Source: Armatimonadota bacterium (lineage in GTDB: Bacteria > Armatimonadota > Zipacnadia > Zipacnadales > FEN-943). Taken from it: a DNA stretch of 6,539 nucleotides. The stretch lies in NCBI GenBank assembly GCA_026419655.1, contig JANZZA010000607.1:1-6539 (forward strand), read 5' to 3'. Shown piece by piece: positions 1 through 5,660 of the stretch (the stretch's first letter is position 1; each line of letters opens with the position of its first letter). The notes under the pieces are model-generated. The model did no database searches. It was not told where the DNA came from and saw only the letters and a list, made by a program, of their open reading frames with translations. Position numbers and translations under genes: made by a program.

Positions 1-1
1 G

Positions 2-388
2 GCTGCCTGGATGGGCTGGTACGCCGCCGCGCAGGGGTACTCTGGCTTCCTGCGCTGGGCCTACGACTCCTGGGTGGAAGACCCGCTGTATGACACAAGC
101 TACGTCACCTGGCCGGCGGGCGACTGCTTCCTGGTCTATCCTGGGCCGAGGACATCTATTCGTTTCGAGCGGCTGCGGGAAGGAATCCAAGATTATGAGA
201 AAGTCAGGCTAGTGCGTGCAGCGCTGGAAAAAAGCGGGGGAGAAGCCGCGCGGGAGAGCCTTGGAAGGCTGCAGGCCGCCCTGGGCCGATTCACCTATGA
301 GGCGGCTCAGAAGGAGCCTGCAGCCGAGACCGTCACAGCCGCTAAGAGAATCCTGGAAGACCTGTCGCGGGAAGTTTTCGCACCTTAA
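2..388 (+). CDS. C-terminal end of a DUF4091 (GH123-type) glycoside hydrolase, 5' truncated by the window
   Basis: The reading frame is open from base 2 and ends at TAA 386-388, giving 128 residues, so the gene begins before the window; the ATG at 11 is internal. The segment FLRWAYDSW, followed by WPAGDCFLVYPGP and then SIRFERLREGIQDYEK, is the characteristic C-terminal signature of DUF4091 proteins, the catalytic-domain end of GH123-like enzymes. Known GH123 members are beta-N-acetylgalactosaminidases, but most DUF4091 proteins have unknown substrates. The catalytic acidic pair of the family lies upstream and cannot be seen. After the signature comes a charged helical tail (about residues 60-125) rich in Glu, Arg and Ala, as usual after the barrel. 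No downstream gene is close, so this is probably the last gene of its transcript. Family assignment is confident; substrate is unknown. Confidence 0.88.
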   Translation, partial: AAWMGWYAAAQGYSGFLRWAYDSWVEDPLYDTSYVTWPAGDCFLVYPGPRTSIRFERLREGIQDYEKVRLVRAALEKSGGEAARESLGRLQAALGRFTYEAAQKEPAAETVTAAKRILEDLSREVFAP

Positions 389-645
389 GACAGCTCTTCG
401 TTGCCGGCGCGCGCAAGGAAAAACCTCCCAGTAACGGATTCCCGACCGAGCTAAACCCTTGCTGTGCTGCTGCAAAACCTGGCGTCGGCTTTATGCAGAG
501 TAAAGAAGGCGCACAACGCCATATGCCCGGCCTCATACCTGCGGTCGCGCCGGAGAGGCGGCGAGGCTACTTTTGCAACAGTTTTCTTTGAAAGCGGTTG
601 TGCCCCATAGCCTTTTCCCGAAACTTTTCCGCACCGTCGCACCTG

Positions 646-660
646 CCCTGGCGGCCAGGG
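646..660. other. Small perfect hairpin
   Basis: CCCTGG (646-651) and CCAGGG (655-660) are perfect complements around a 3-base loop. It is followed at 661-673 by AAAC-ggtct-GTTT, a second 4-bp stem. No T-run follows on either strand, so it is not a canonical intrinsic terminator. The role is unknown, and it lies about 260 bases beyond the end of the hydrolase gene. Confidence 0.4.
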
Positions 661-775
661 AAACGGTCTGTTTGGCTGGTCTAGTACTAGGACGCTAGGC
701 GATGCTTTTAGGCTCCGCGCAATGTCCTTCCCTCGGCCCACACCAGGGAGATAATGAAAACAGCCAGCACTGCGT

Positions 776-783
776 GGGCAATG
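776..783 (+). repeat. Possible target-site duplication, left copy
   Basis: GGGCAATG abuts the left inverted repeat. Its near-copy GGGCAAGG (994-1001) abuts the right one. The single mismatch would be a mutation after insertion if the duplication is real. Confidence 0.5.
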
Positions 784-801
784 GGGAGTATTCGGTTTTC
801 T
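784..801 (+). repeat. Left terminal inverted repeat of the MITE-like element
   Basis: This 18-bp arm reads GGGAGTATTCGGTTTTCT. It is the reverse complement of 976-993 except for one base, position 790. Confidence 0.65.
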
Positions 802-975
802 CCGGATTCCGTTTCAGGCGGGAAAGAAGCAGGCGCGAAGATGCACCTCGGAGACTGTTGGAACACCTGGTGTCCGCCTACCCAGACCGAGTAAAGTACA
901 CAACCCAGTACGACTCACCTTTTACCCGCGATTTCCTCTGGCGTCCGGGAAAGCGCCTCTTGCAAGAGTCTCCTC

Positions 976-993
976 AGAAAACCGAAAACTCCC
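976..993 (-). repeat. Right terminal inverted repeat of the MITE-like element
   Basis: This 18-bp arm reads AGAAAACCGAAAACTCCC on the plus strand. It pairs with 784-801, with one mismatch at position 987. Confidence 0.65.
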
Positions 994-1001
994 GGGCAAG
1001 G
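994..1001 (+). repeat. Possible target-site duplication, right copy
   Basis: GGGCAAGG directly follows the right inverted repeat and matches 776-783 at 7 of 8 bases, in the same orientation. Confidence 0.5.
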
Positions 1002-1009
1002 ACGGCGGT

Positions 1010-1038
1010 TTGCATCCTGCGGCCTGGTCTCTTAATAT
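1010..1038 (+). promoter_or_regulatory. Possible sigma-70-type promoter for the sugar isomerase gene
   Basis: TTGCAT (1010-1015) and TAATAT (1033-1038) are separated by 17 bases. They match the -35 and -10 consensus at 3 and 4 of 6 positions. Transcription would begin near 1045, leaving a leader of about 70 bases before the ATG at 1114. The signal is modest. It lies just outside the right end of the MITE-like element. Confidence 0.3.
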
Positions 1039-1113
1039 CTGCTCGTTGGCGGTGGGGTTGCATGCTCCTGCGATAGGAAAATACCGTCAGCCTTGATATG
1101 GGGGACCACCATT

Positions 1114-2106
1114 ATGGGCCGAAGCATTCACCTGGAAATCGGGATAAACGGAGCCTTTATCACACGCCGCTGGGAAAAGCCCGAGAATATGATGCGTCTC
1201 ACGGCCGAGACTGGTTATCTGGTCCACGAGTTCTGTGCAGACGTGATAGACCCATTCTTCATGGGGCCGAAGGAATTCCTCCTGGAAATGGCCCGCGAAG
1301 TGCGCCAGTGGGCGGAACATTACGGCGTGAAAATCTGTGACATCTACACCGGCATGGCCACCCACCGTTTCCATAGCTTTGGCCACTCGCGTCCGGAGCC
1401 GCGCCAGCGCATGCGCGAATGGCTGGAGAGCTGCTGGGACATCTGCATCGCCATGGGCACGGACCGCTGGGGCGGGCACGTGGACGCCGTGCCGGCCGAG
1501 TTTTTCGATGACCCAGCAGGCTACGAGGCAGTCCGCGCCCGCCTCCACGACACCTGGCGCGAGCTGGCTGTGGTGGCCAAGGAGAAGGGCCTTGGCGCCA
1601 TTTACGTCGAGCAGATGTATTCTCCGGGCGAAGTGCCGTGGACCTTCCGCCAGCAAGAAGAATTCCTAATGGCCGTCAACAGCGACGAGGGCGTGCCTGT
1701 GTACACCACCATTGACGTCGGTCACATGGCCGGCATGCATTACGGCCTTTCCGGGCCAGAGCTGGACTACCGCGAATGGATACGCCGATATTGCCCGTGG
1801 TCAGAAGTCATCCACTTGCAGCAGACAACCCCGGACGGCTCGCACCACTGGCCCTTCACGCCGCCGTACAACGAGCGCGGCCATATCCGCATGGACGCCG
1901 TCATAGAAGCTATTCAGGAAGGCCACGCGCGGGCAGGGGCATCACCGCTGTCTGATGCTGTGCCGCCCGTAGACCGCCACTTCCTAGTCCTTGAGATTAT
2001 CCCGGGCAGCACCAAGCGCGAGGACATACTTCTGGAGGAGATGCACGAGAGCGCGGAGTATCTGTATCAGTTCGTGCCCAAAGGCGGCATGGTCCTGGCG
2101 GTTTAG
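1114..2106 (+). CDS. TIM-barrel sugar (phosphate) isomerase/epimerase, xylose-isomerase-like superfamily
   Basis: This 330-residue protein starts at ATG 1114, chosen because GGGGGA at 1100-1105 sits a suitable distance upstream; an in-frame TTG at 1093 would add seven residues. It belongs to the AP-endonuclease-2/xylose-isomerase-like barrels, which interconvert ketoses or sugar phosphates using a divalent metal. The expected metal-binding set is visible: Glu166 in YVEQMY, Asp201 with His204 in TIDVGH, His234 in IHLQQ, and Glu294 in VLEIIPG. Conserved early segments include RRWEKPE (18-24) and HEFCADVIDPFF (38-49). A His-rich stretch, TPDGSHHWPFTPP (239-251), probably shapes the substrate pocket. 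The layout resembles erythrulose-phosphate epimerases of the EryC type, but the substrate cannot be assigned. No signal peptide, so it is cytoplasmic. No kinase or dehydrogenase sits beside it, so genomic context does not identify the pathway. Confidence 0.85.
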   Translation: MGRSIHLEIGINGAFITRRWEKPENMMRLTAETGYLVHEFCADVIDPFFMGPKEFLLEMAREVRQWAEHYGVKICDIYTGMATHRFHSFGHSRPEPRQRMREWLESCWDICIAMGTDRWGGHVDAVPAEFFDDPAGYEAVRARLHDTWRELAVVAKEKGLGAIYVEQMYSPGEVPWTFRQQEEFLMAVNSDEGVPVYTTIDVGHMAGMHYGLSGPELDYREWIRRYCPWSEVIHLQQTTPDGSHHWPFTPPYNERGHIRMDAVIEAIQEGHARAGASPLSDAVPPVDRHFLVLEIIPGSTKREDILLEEMHESAEYLYQFVPKGGMVLAV

Positions 2107-2220
2107 ATTGCGGAGTCAAAAGCCTTGGTGAGATGGTGCCGGGAAGTGGGATGGGCGGCTGTCTGAAGACTTTCTTGAAGCAGCGTCCGCAAGCCCCAAA
2201 GCCGCGAGAAATCGTGTTCT

Positions 2221-2260
2221 GGGGAAGATGTTGAAAAGAGGCATCCCCCAACTCCTTTTT
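2221..2260 (+). terminator. Possible terminator after the isomerase gene
   Basis: GGGG (2221-2224) and GATG (2227-2230) can pair with CATC (2242-2245) and CCCC (2246-2249), with a two-base AA bulge and an 11-base loop. A five-T run follows at 2256-2260. The T-run is displaced six bases from the stem and the site is about 115 bases past the stop codon, so this is a weak candidate. Confidence 0.3.
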
Positions 2261-2288
2261 GCAAACTTTCCCGTGCTCCTTCCGCTGC

Positions 2289-2325
2289 GCACGGCCTTGG
2301 ACGACGCCCAGGGCCTGGCTCGTGC
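2289..2325 (-). terminator. Stem-loop just past the M48 protease stop codon
   Basis: GCACG (2289-2293) pairs with CGTGC (2321-2325). Inside it, GCCTTGG (2294-2300) pairs with CCAGGGC (2308-2314) with one G-T wobble, a 7-base loop and a 6-base bulge. It begins about 10 bases beyond the protease stop on the minus strand. No T-run follows, so it could be a 3'-end stabilising hairpin or Rho-associated element rather than an intrinsic terminator. Confidence 0.3.
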
Positions 2326-2334
2326 AAGGATTAA

Positions 2335-4008
2335 TTATGCAGCCAAGAGCAGCCCCGCGAGGAGGAGCGCCAGACCCGCCGCCACCAAGATGCCTACCCC
2401 TACTTTCTTCAGCGGCCAGGCCCAGCAGGTGTTGGTCTTGCCATCGGCCGTGGTGAATTGCCATATCTCAAGGAAAGGCCGTGGGAAACGCCTGTACCAG
2501 CCTGTAGCTACCACACTCTGCCCAATAAACTTTTCCGCGCGCAACCAGCCGAAGAGCACCTCAAAGAGCGGTAGCGGCTGGCGGTAGTCCAGCACCATGA
2601 AGCCCGTGCCGTCTTCGAGGACAAGGTCATCAGACCAGTATAGTCCAGGTATGCCGCGGCCGATGACGGTGCCTTGCAGCCGCGCCGGTACGCACCGGAT
2701 GGCCGAGACCTTCACCTGGGAAACCAGATTTGCCACTGTGTCATCGGCAAAGTTGCCGCCCGGGTACATAAACCTCAGTCGTATAGCAAGCCCTAAGCCG
2801 AGGCCCAGCAAAGCTGCCCCGACTGCTATAAGGGCAGCGTGCGGATTGCCTTCGGACATTCCCGGAAGCATCAGGGCCACGCCAGCAGCCACGCCGCCAA
2901 GTAGCCCCAATACTGGCAAGTAGTAGACCAGGATATCCGTGAGGAACTCGTCCCAGTAGCTTTCCGAGGGCTTGTTGGGGAAGCTGAAGGCGGGGGCCTG
3001 GCCCATGTACTCGGCCACCCTGGCCAGCGCCCTCATCCGCTTGGCCGGCAGCGGATGGCTCGAGTGAAGCTCGCACAGGAAGGCCCAGGGGTTGAAAAGA
3101 TCCCACTCCATCGCTTTGACCATGACTTCCGGGTCGTACGTGCGGGTGCGGCCAGCGTAGCTTCCCGCGGCGGCAAGGGCCAGCGACGCGCCCATTTTGG
3201 GGTCAAAGATGCCCACCGTCCGAAAGCCCCTCATTGGGCTGAGTCGCGCCTGGGTTGTCTCATGATCGCCCTCGCTTGCGGTGACACCTGCCGCCGCTCC
3301 GGACCTCGCCAGACCGTAGGCTATCTTCATCAGCGCGCTTGCCAGAGCGTTGGGCTTGCCCGTCGTCTCTGCCGAGTAGCGGTCGGCGTAGTATTCCCGC
3401 ACCCGAGAAAGAAACAGGGCAACGTACTCGGCCAAGATGTAAGCTAAGAAGGCCGAGAGCGCCACAGCGGCGGCTGCCCCTGCCGACCGTCCCCGGCGCT
3501 GGCTGGCGCGGCGCCCGAAGACGTACAAATAGTAAAGAACCAACACGATGGTAGAGGCGATAGTCATTATCACGAAGTCCCAGTGAACGATATGCCCTAT
3601 TTCGTGGCCAACGACGGCCCGTACTTCTTCCTCGTCGCACATGTCCAGCAAGCCGCGCGTTATGGCAATCCGCGCGTCACCGGGGTAGTGACCGAAGGTG
3701 AAAGCATTGGGGTTGCCGTCCTCGATAATGCCGAAGCGAGGCACGGGGATGCGGTGGGCTGCAGCTTGCTCCTCCAGGAACGCCCGCAAATAGCCAGGCA
3801 ACTCCTCCAGCCGCTGCCAGCGGATTTTGAATATGAGCTGAATGATCCACGGGCTGATCAGGTATTGCAGTCCCATTATGACTACCGCAACGACCACGGC
3901 TAGCCAGACCGGGGCTTCCAGCAAGTACATCGCCAGGGTAGCCACTGCGAATAGCAGCGCGAAAAGCACCGTCAGGACGGCCACAGACCTCAGCGCAAGT
4001 AGTCCCAT
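2335..4008 (-). CDS. M48 family membrane zinc metalloprotease (HtpX-like) with C-terminal OB/GIDE-like domain
   Basis: This is a 557-residue integral membrane protease. ATG 4008 is preferred over the in-frame GTG at 4032 because GAGGAGG lies 7 bases before it. Two hydrophobic segments (about 8-29 and 34-57) precede the catalytic part. The zinc motif HEIGH is at 135-139, with Glu205 in SRVREYYAD as the expected third ligand. Further segments lie near 146-164 and 176-200, and SSHPLPAKRM (316-325) matches the conserved HP region of HtpX relatives. After helices near 358-381 and 391-411 comes a soluble module (about 430-520) with GRGIPGLYWSDDLVLEDGTG, resembling OB-fold/GIDE-like domains found on some long M48 proteins, then a last helix (537-556). 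At nearly twice the length of HtpX, it belongs to this extended subgroup. The family degrades misfolded membrane proteins; the substrate here is unknown. It is divergent from the DUF58 gene. Confidence 0.9.
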   Translation of the reverse strand: MGLLALRSVAVLTVLFALLFAVATLAMYLLEAPVWLAVVVAVVIMGLQYLISPWIIQLIFKIRWQRLEELPGYLRAFLEEQAAAHRIPVPRFGIIEDGNPNAFTFGHYPGDARIAITRGLLDMCDEEEVRAVVGHEIGHIVHWDFVIMTIASTIVLVLYYLYVFGRRASQRRGRSAGAAAAVALSAFLAYILAEYVALFLSRVREYYADRYSAETTGKPNALASALMKIAYGLARSGAAAGVTASEGDHETTQARLSPMRGFRTVGIFDPKMGASLALAAAGSYAGRTRTYDPEVMVKAMEWDLFNPWAFLCELHSSHPLPAKRMRALARVAEYMGQAPAFSFPNKPSESYWDEFLTDILVYYLPVLGLLGGVAAGVALMLPGMSEGNPHAALIAVGAALLGLGLGLAIRLRFMYPGGNFADDTVANLVSQVKVSAIRCVPARLQGTVIGRGIPGLYWSDDLVLEDGTGFMVLDYRQPLPLFEVLFGWLRAEKFIGQSVVATGWYRRFPRPFLEIWQFTTADGKTNTCWAWPLKKVGVGILVAAGLALLLAGLLLAA

Positions 4009-4015
4009 AGTCCAT

Positions 4016-4022
4016 CCTCCTC
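4016..4022 (-). promoter_or_regulatory. Shine-Dalgarno site that fixes the M48 protease start
   Basis: The minus strand reads GAGGAGG here, seven bases before ATG 4008. An upstream GTG at 4032 would place this site inside the coding region, so the shorter start is favoured. Confidence 0.7.
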
Positions 4023-4053
4023 GGCGCGGCACTTGCCTACTTCACAACCTACC

Positions 4054-4084
4054 TTCCGAGAGACCTGCTCCAGGCGGTATTATA
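4054..4084. promoter_or_regulatory. Divergent promoter region with a near-palindromic -10 box
   Basis: The minus strand carries a perfect TATAAT at 4084-4079, giving a leader of about 63 bases for the M48 gene; its -35 is poor. The same site read on the plus strand gives TATTAT (4078-4083, 5 of 6), with a weak TTCCGA 18 bases upstream (4054-4059) and a leader of about 87 bases for the DUF58 gene. The shared core GTATTATAC is symmetric apart from its centre, so one site could start transcription both ways. The minus-strand call is firmer than the plus-strand one. Confidence 0.45.
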
Positions 4085-4176
4085 CGTCTTGTCGCCGACA
4101 CGGACGACAGCAGGAGATCCGGGCCGTAAGCTTGATGCATGAGGATTGCCCAAGGATTAGCTGAAGAGGCGCCTGA

Positions 4177-5487
4177 ATGGTTTTCACTCGCCTGGGCCTT
4201 GCAGCGTTGCTAGTGGGGCCAGCCGTGGCCTTGGCTGGGCTTTGGCGCGAGGAGATGCTCGGCGCGGCCGTACTGTGGATGTCGGCGGTCACGGCCATAG
4301 CCGGAATAGACGCCCTTCTTGGCCGTGCCCTGGCCCGCCTCGAATTCAACCGAAGTTTGCCAGACCCCCTGTCTCTCAACTCCCGCAATCCCGTTACTCT
4401 TCACGTCCGAAACCGCAGCCGATTCCTCGCCGACCTGATTGTCCTCGATGACTTGCCCGAGGAACTACGGCCCGAGGGTAACCTGCAGGCCCTGGTCGTG
4501 CCCCCTTATGGCGAGGCTTTGATGCGTTGCACAGTCTACCCGCGCGAGCGCGGCAAGTTCCACCTTGGCGACGTGTACGTCCGCGGCCTGGGGCTTTTTC
4601 GGCTCTCGCGGTGGCAGCGGCGGTACCGAATCGGGGGCGAGGTGCGCGTCTACCCTGCCCTGGCCGACGTGAGCCGCTATGATTACCTTGCACGTGCTCG
4701 TCGGCTGATTGAGATGGGCTACCGGCCTATCCTTCGACGTGGCGAAGGCCGGTCTTTCGAGTCGCTGCGTGACTACGTCCGCGACGACGATTTCCGCGAC
4801 ATTGACTGGAAGGCCACTGCCCGGCGTGGGCGGCCTATCACTCGCCAGTACGAGGTGGAGCGCAGCCAAAACGTAATGTTGCTGTTAGATTGCGGGCGGC
4901 TCATGGCCGCTGAGACCGAGGGAATGACCAAGCTTGACCACGCCGTCAACGCCGCGCTGATGATGGCCCACGTCGCAGTGGCAATGGACGACGCCGTGGG
5001 CTGGATTGCCTTTGCTGACCGGATCCTCCGCATGAGGCCGCCGCGAAAAGCCCGCGACCAGGTTGCCCGCCTTGCTGATGACCTCTATGAGCTGCAGGTG
5101 GAACTCGTCGAGCCGAATTATGCTCTTGCCTTCGCGCCACTGAAGGGCAGGATGCGCAAGCGCGCCCTGGTGGTAGTCTTCACCGATCTTGTTGACGTCG
5201 AGGCCAGTGACAGGCTGGTGAGCCACTCGGTTGCCCTTTATCCGCAGCATCTGCCGCTCATTGTTGCCATCCGGGACGCAGAACTGGAGGCCCTGGCTGC
5301 GGCAGTGCCGGCTGGCGTGCAGGATGTCTACGTAGCCGCTGTTGCGACGAGACTTCTGGAACGTCGTGCCCATGCGCTGGCGGCCATGCGTGCTCGGGGA
5401 GCTCTCGTCCTCGACGTAGCTCCTCACCAACTGACAACCAAGGCTGTTAACGAGTACCTTTGCGTAAAAGCTGCGGGCAGACTATGA
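4177..5487 (+). CDS. DUF58 domain-containing protein
   Basis: This 436-residue protein starts at ATG 4177, preceded by GAAGAGG (4163-4169) at a 7-base spacing. Two hydrophobic segments (about 5-22 and 28-46) anchor the N-terminus. Residues 60-160 form the beta-rich region that usually precedes the domain. The DUF58 core is clear: GRSFESLRDYVRDDDFRDID (191-210), then WKATARRGRPITRQYEVE, then a vWA-like strand LLLDCGRLM (235-243). The strict DxSxS metal site is absent (DCGRL instead), which is common in this family. A second vWA strand, LVVVFTDLVD, is at 331-340. DUF58 proteins usually accompany a MoxR AAA ATPase and often a transglutaminase-like or DUF4129 protein; neither is adjacent here, since the upstream neighbour is the divergent M48 protease. 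The function is probably envelope-associated but not established. Confidence 0.92.
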   Translation: MVFTRLGLAALLVGPAVALAGLWREEMLGAAVLWMSAVTAIAGIDALLGRALARLEFNRSLPDPLSLNSRNPVTLHVRNRSRFLADLIVLDDLPEELRPEGNLQALVVPPYGEALMRCTVYPRERGKFHLGDVYVRGLGLFRLSRWQRRYRIGGEVRVYPALADVSRYDYLARARRLIEMGYRPILRRGEGRSFESLRDYVRDDDFRDIDWKATARRGRPITRQYEVERSQNVMLLLDCGRLMAAETEGMTKLDHAVNAALMMAHVAVAMDDAVGWIAFADRILRMRPPRKARDQVARLADDLYELQVELVEPNYALAFAPLKGRMRKRALVVVFTDLVDVEASDRLVSHSVALYPQHLPLIVAIRDAELEALAAAVPAGVQDVYVAAVATRLLERRAHALAAMRARGALVLDVAPHQLTTKAVNEYLCVKAAGRL

Positions 5488-5558
5488 GGCTCGTGCTGGC
5501 CCCACGCCGGTATGAGACTCGTGGCCGCCTGCAGAAGCTTTCGACGGGACCGTCTTCT

Positions 5559-5588
5559 CTGAGCACGTCTGCACGATTCGTTTATAAT
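5559..5588 (+). promoter_or_regulatory. Promoter for the phosphotriesterase-family gene
   Basis: A perfect TATAAT lies at 5583-5588. The best -35 is weak: CTGAGC at 5559-5564, 18 bases upstream, 3 of 6. Transcription would start near 5595 at the palindrome GGGCGCCC (5595-5602), leaving a leader of about 66 bases before ATG 5661. The box implies that the gene is transcribed separately from DUF58. Confidence 0.5.
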
Positions 5589-5660
5589 CTGCGCGGGCGC
5601 CCTATACAGCGGCGTGAGAGAGATTAAAGGGTGCCTGAGTTTAAAGCAGGGCGATGTAAT

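Larger units (their letters stand above)
784..993. mobile_element. MITE-like element with 18-bp terminal inverted repeats and 8-bp flanking direct repeats
   Basis: The arms 784-801 and 976-993 are inverted copies matching at 17 of 18 positions; the left arm starts GGGAGTATTCGG and the right arm ends CCGAAAACTCCC. Immediately outside them are GGGCAATG (776-783) and GGGCAAGG (994-1001), matching at 7 of 8 positions in direct orientation, as a target-site duplication would. The 174-base interior has no plausible transposase. It contains further symmetry: AAGCAGGCGC (827-836) against GCGCCTCTT (953-961), and the palindrome CTCTTGCAAGAG (957-968). This is the architecture of a non-autonomous miniature inverted-repeat element moved by a transposase elsewhere. 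Eight-bp duplications occur in several IS families (for example ISL3, IS256, IS6, IS66, IS1595); I cannot assign one. With only one copy visible, mobility is inferred, not shown. Confidence 0.6.
389..1113. other. Long intergenic region without a credible gene
   Basis: This stretch is 725 bases. Open frames exist on both strands (for example 702-1076 plus and 451-741 minus), but none has a recognisable domain, a convincing ribosome binding site or protein-like composition, so I call none. It holds a hairpin at 646-660, a CTAG-rich patch at 681-698, the MITE-like element 784-993 with its flanking repeats, and a possible promoter for the next gene at 1010-1038. I see nothing identifiable in 389-640. 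No known riboswitch or tRNA was recognised. Confidence 0.7.

Noticed and set aside
401..420. TTGC...GCAA with a GC-rich loop after the hydrolase stop, as a terminator
   Set aside because: Only four base pairs form and the downstream run is A-rich rather than T-rich, so it is not a convincing terminator.
451..741. Minus-strand open frame of 96 codons in the first gap
   Set aside because: No recognisable family and no promoter or ribosome site; a frame of this length is expected by chance in G+C-rich DNA.
951..980. Translation LLQESPQ here resembling LLQESLQ in a minus-strand frame near 2166-2195
   Set aside because: The match is seven residues in two frames that otherwise share nothing. It is most simply chance, and neither frame looks like a gene.
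702..1076. Plus-strand open frame of 124 codons overlapping the MITE-like element
   Set aside because: No domain, no clear ribosome binding site, and irregular composition. It crosses the left end of the inverted-repeat element, which would place an element boundary inside the gene.
1093..1113. TTG at 1093 as the isomerase start
   Set aside because: It adds only seven non-conserved residues and would place the purine-rich ribosome site inside the coding region; ATG 1114 fits better.
2228..2587. Plus-strand frames opposite the M48 gene, here and elsewhere across 2335-4008
   Set aside because: They lie antisense to a confidently identified protease and have no family features; they are shadows of a G+C-rich coding strand.
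4132..4160. TTGATG and GATTAG, 17 bases apart, as a DUF58 promoter
   Set aside because: Transcription would begin inside the ribosome binding site at 4163-4169, and the -10 matches only 3 of 6 positions.
5484..5627. 47-codon open frame overlapping the DUF58 stop by ATGA
   Set aside because: Stop-start overlaps suggest coupling, but the product is Arg-rich without a domain, and the perfect TATAAT of the next gene lies inside it. A real small gene cannot be excluded, but the evidence is poor.
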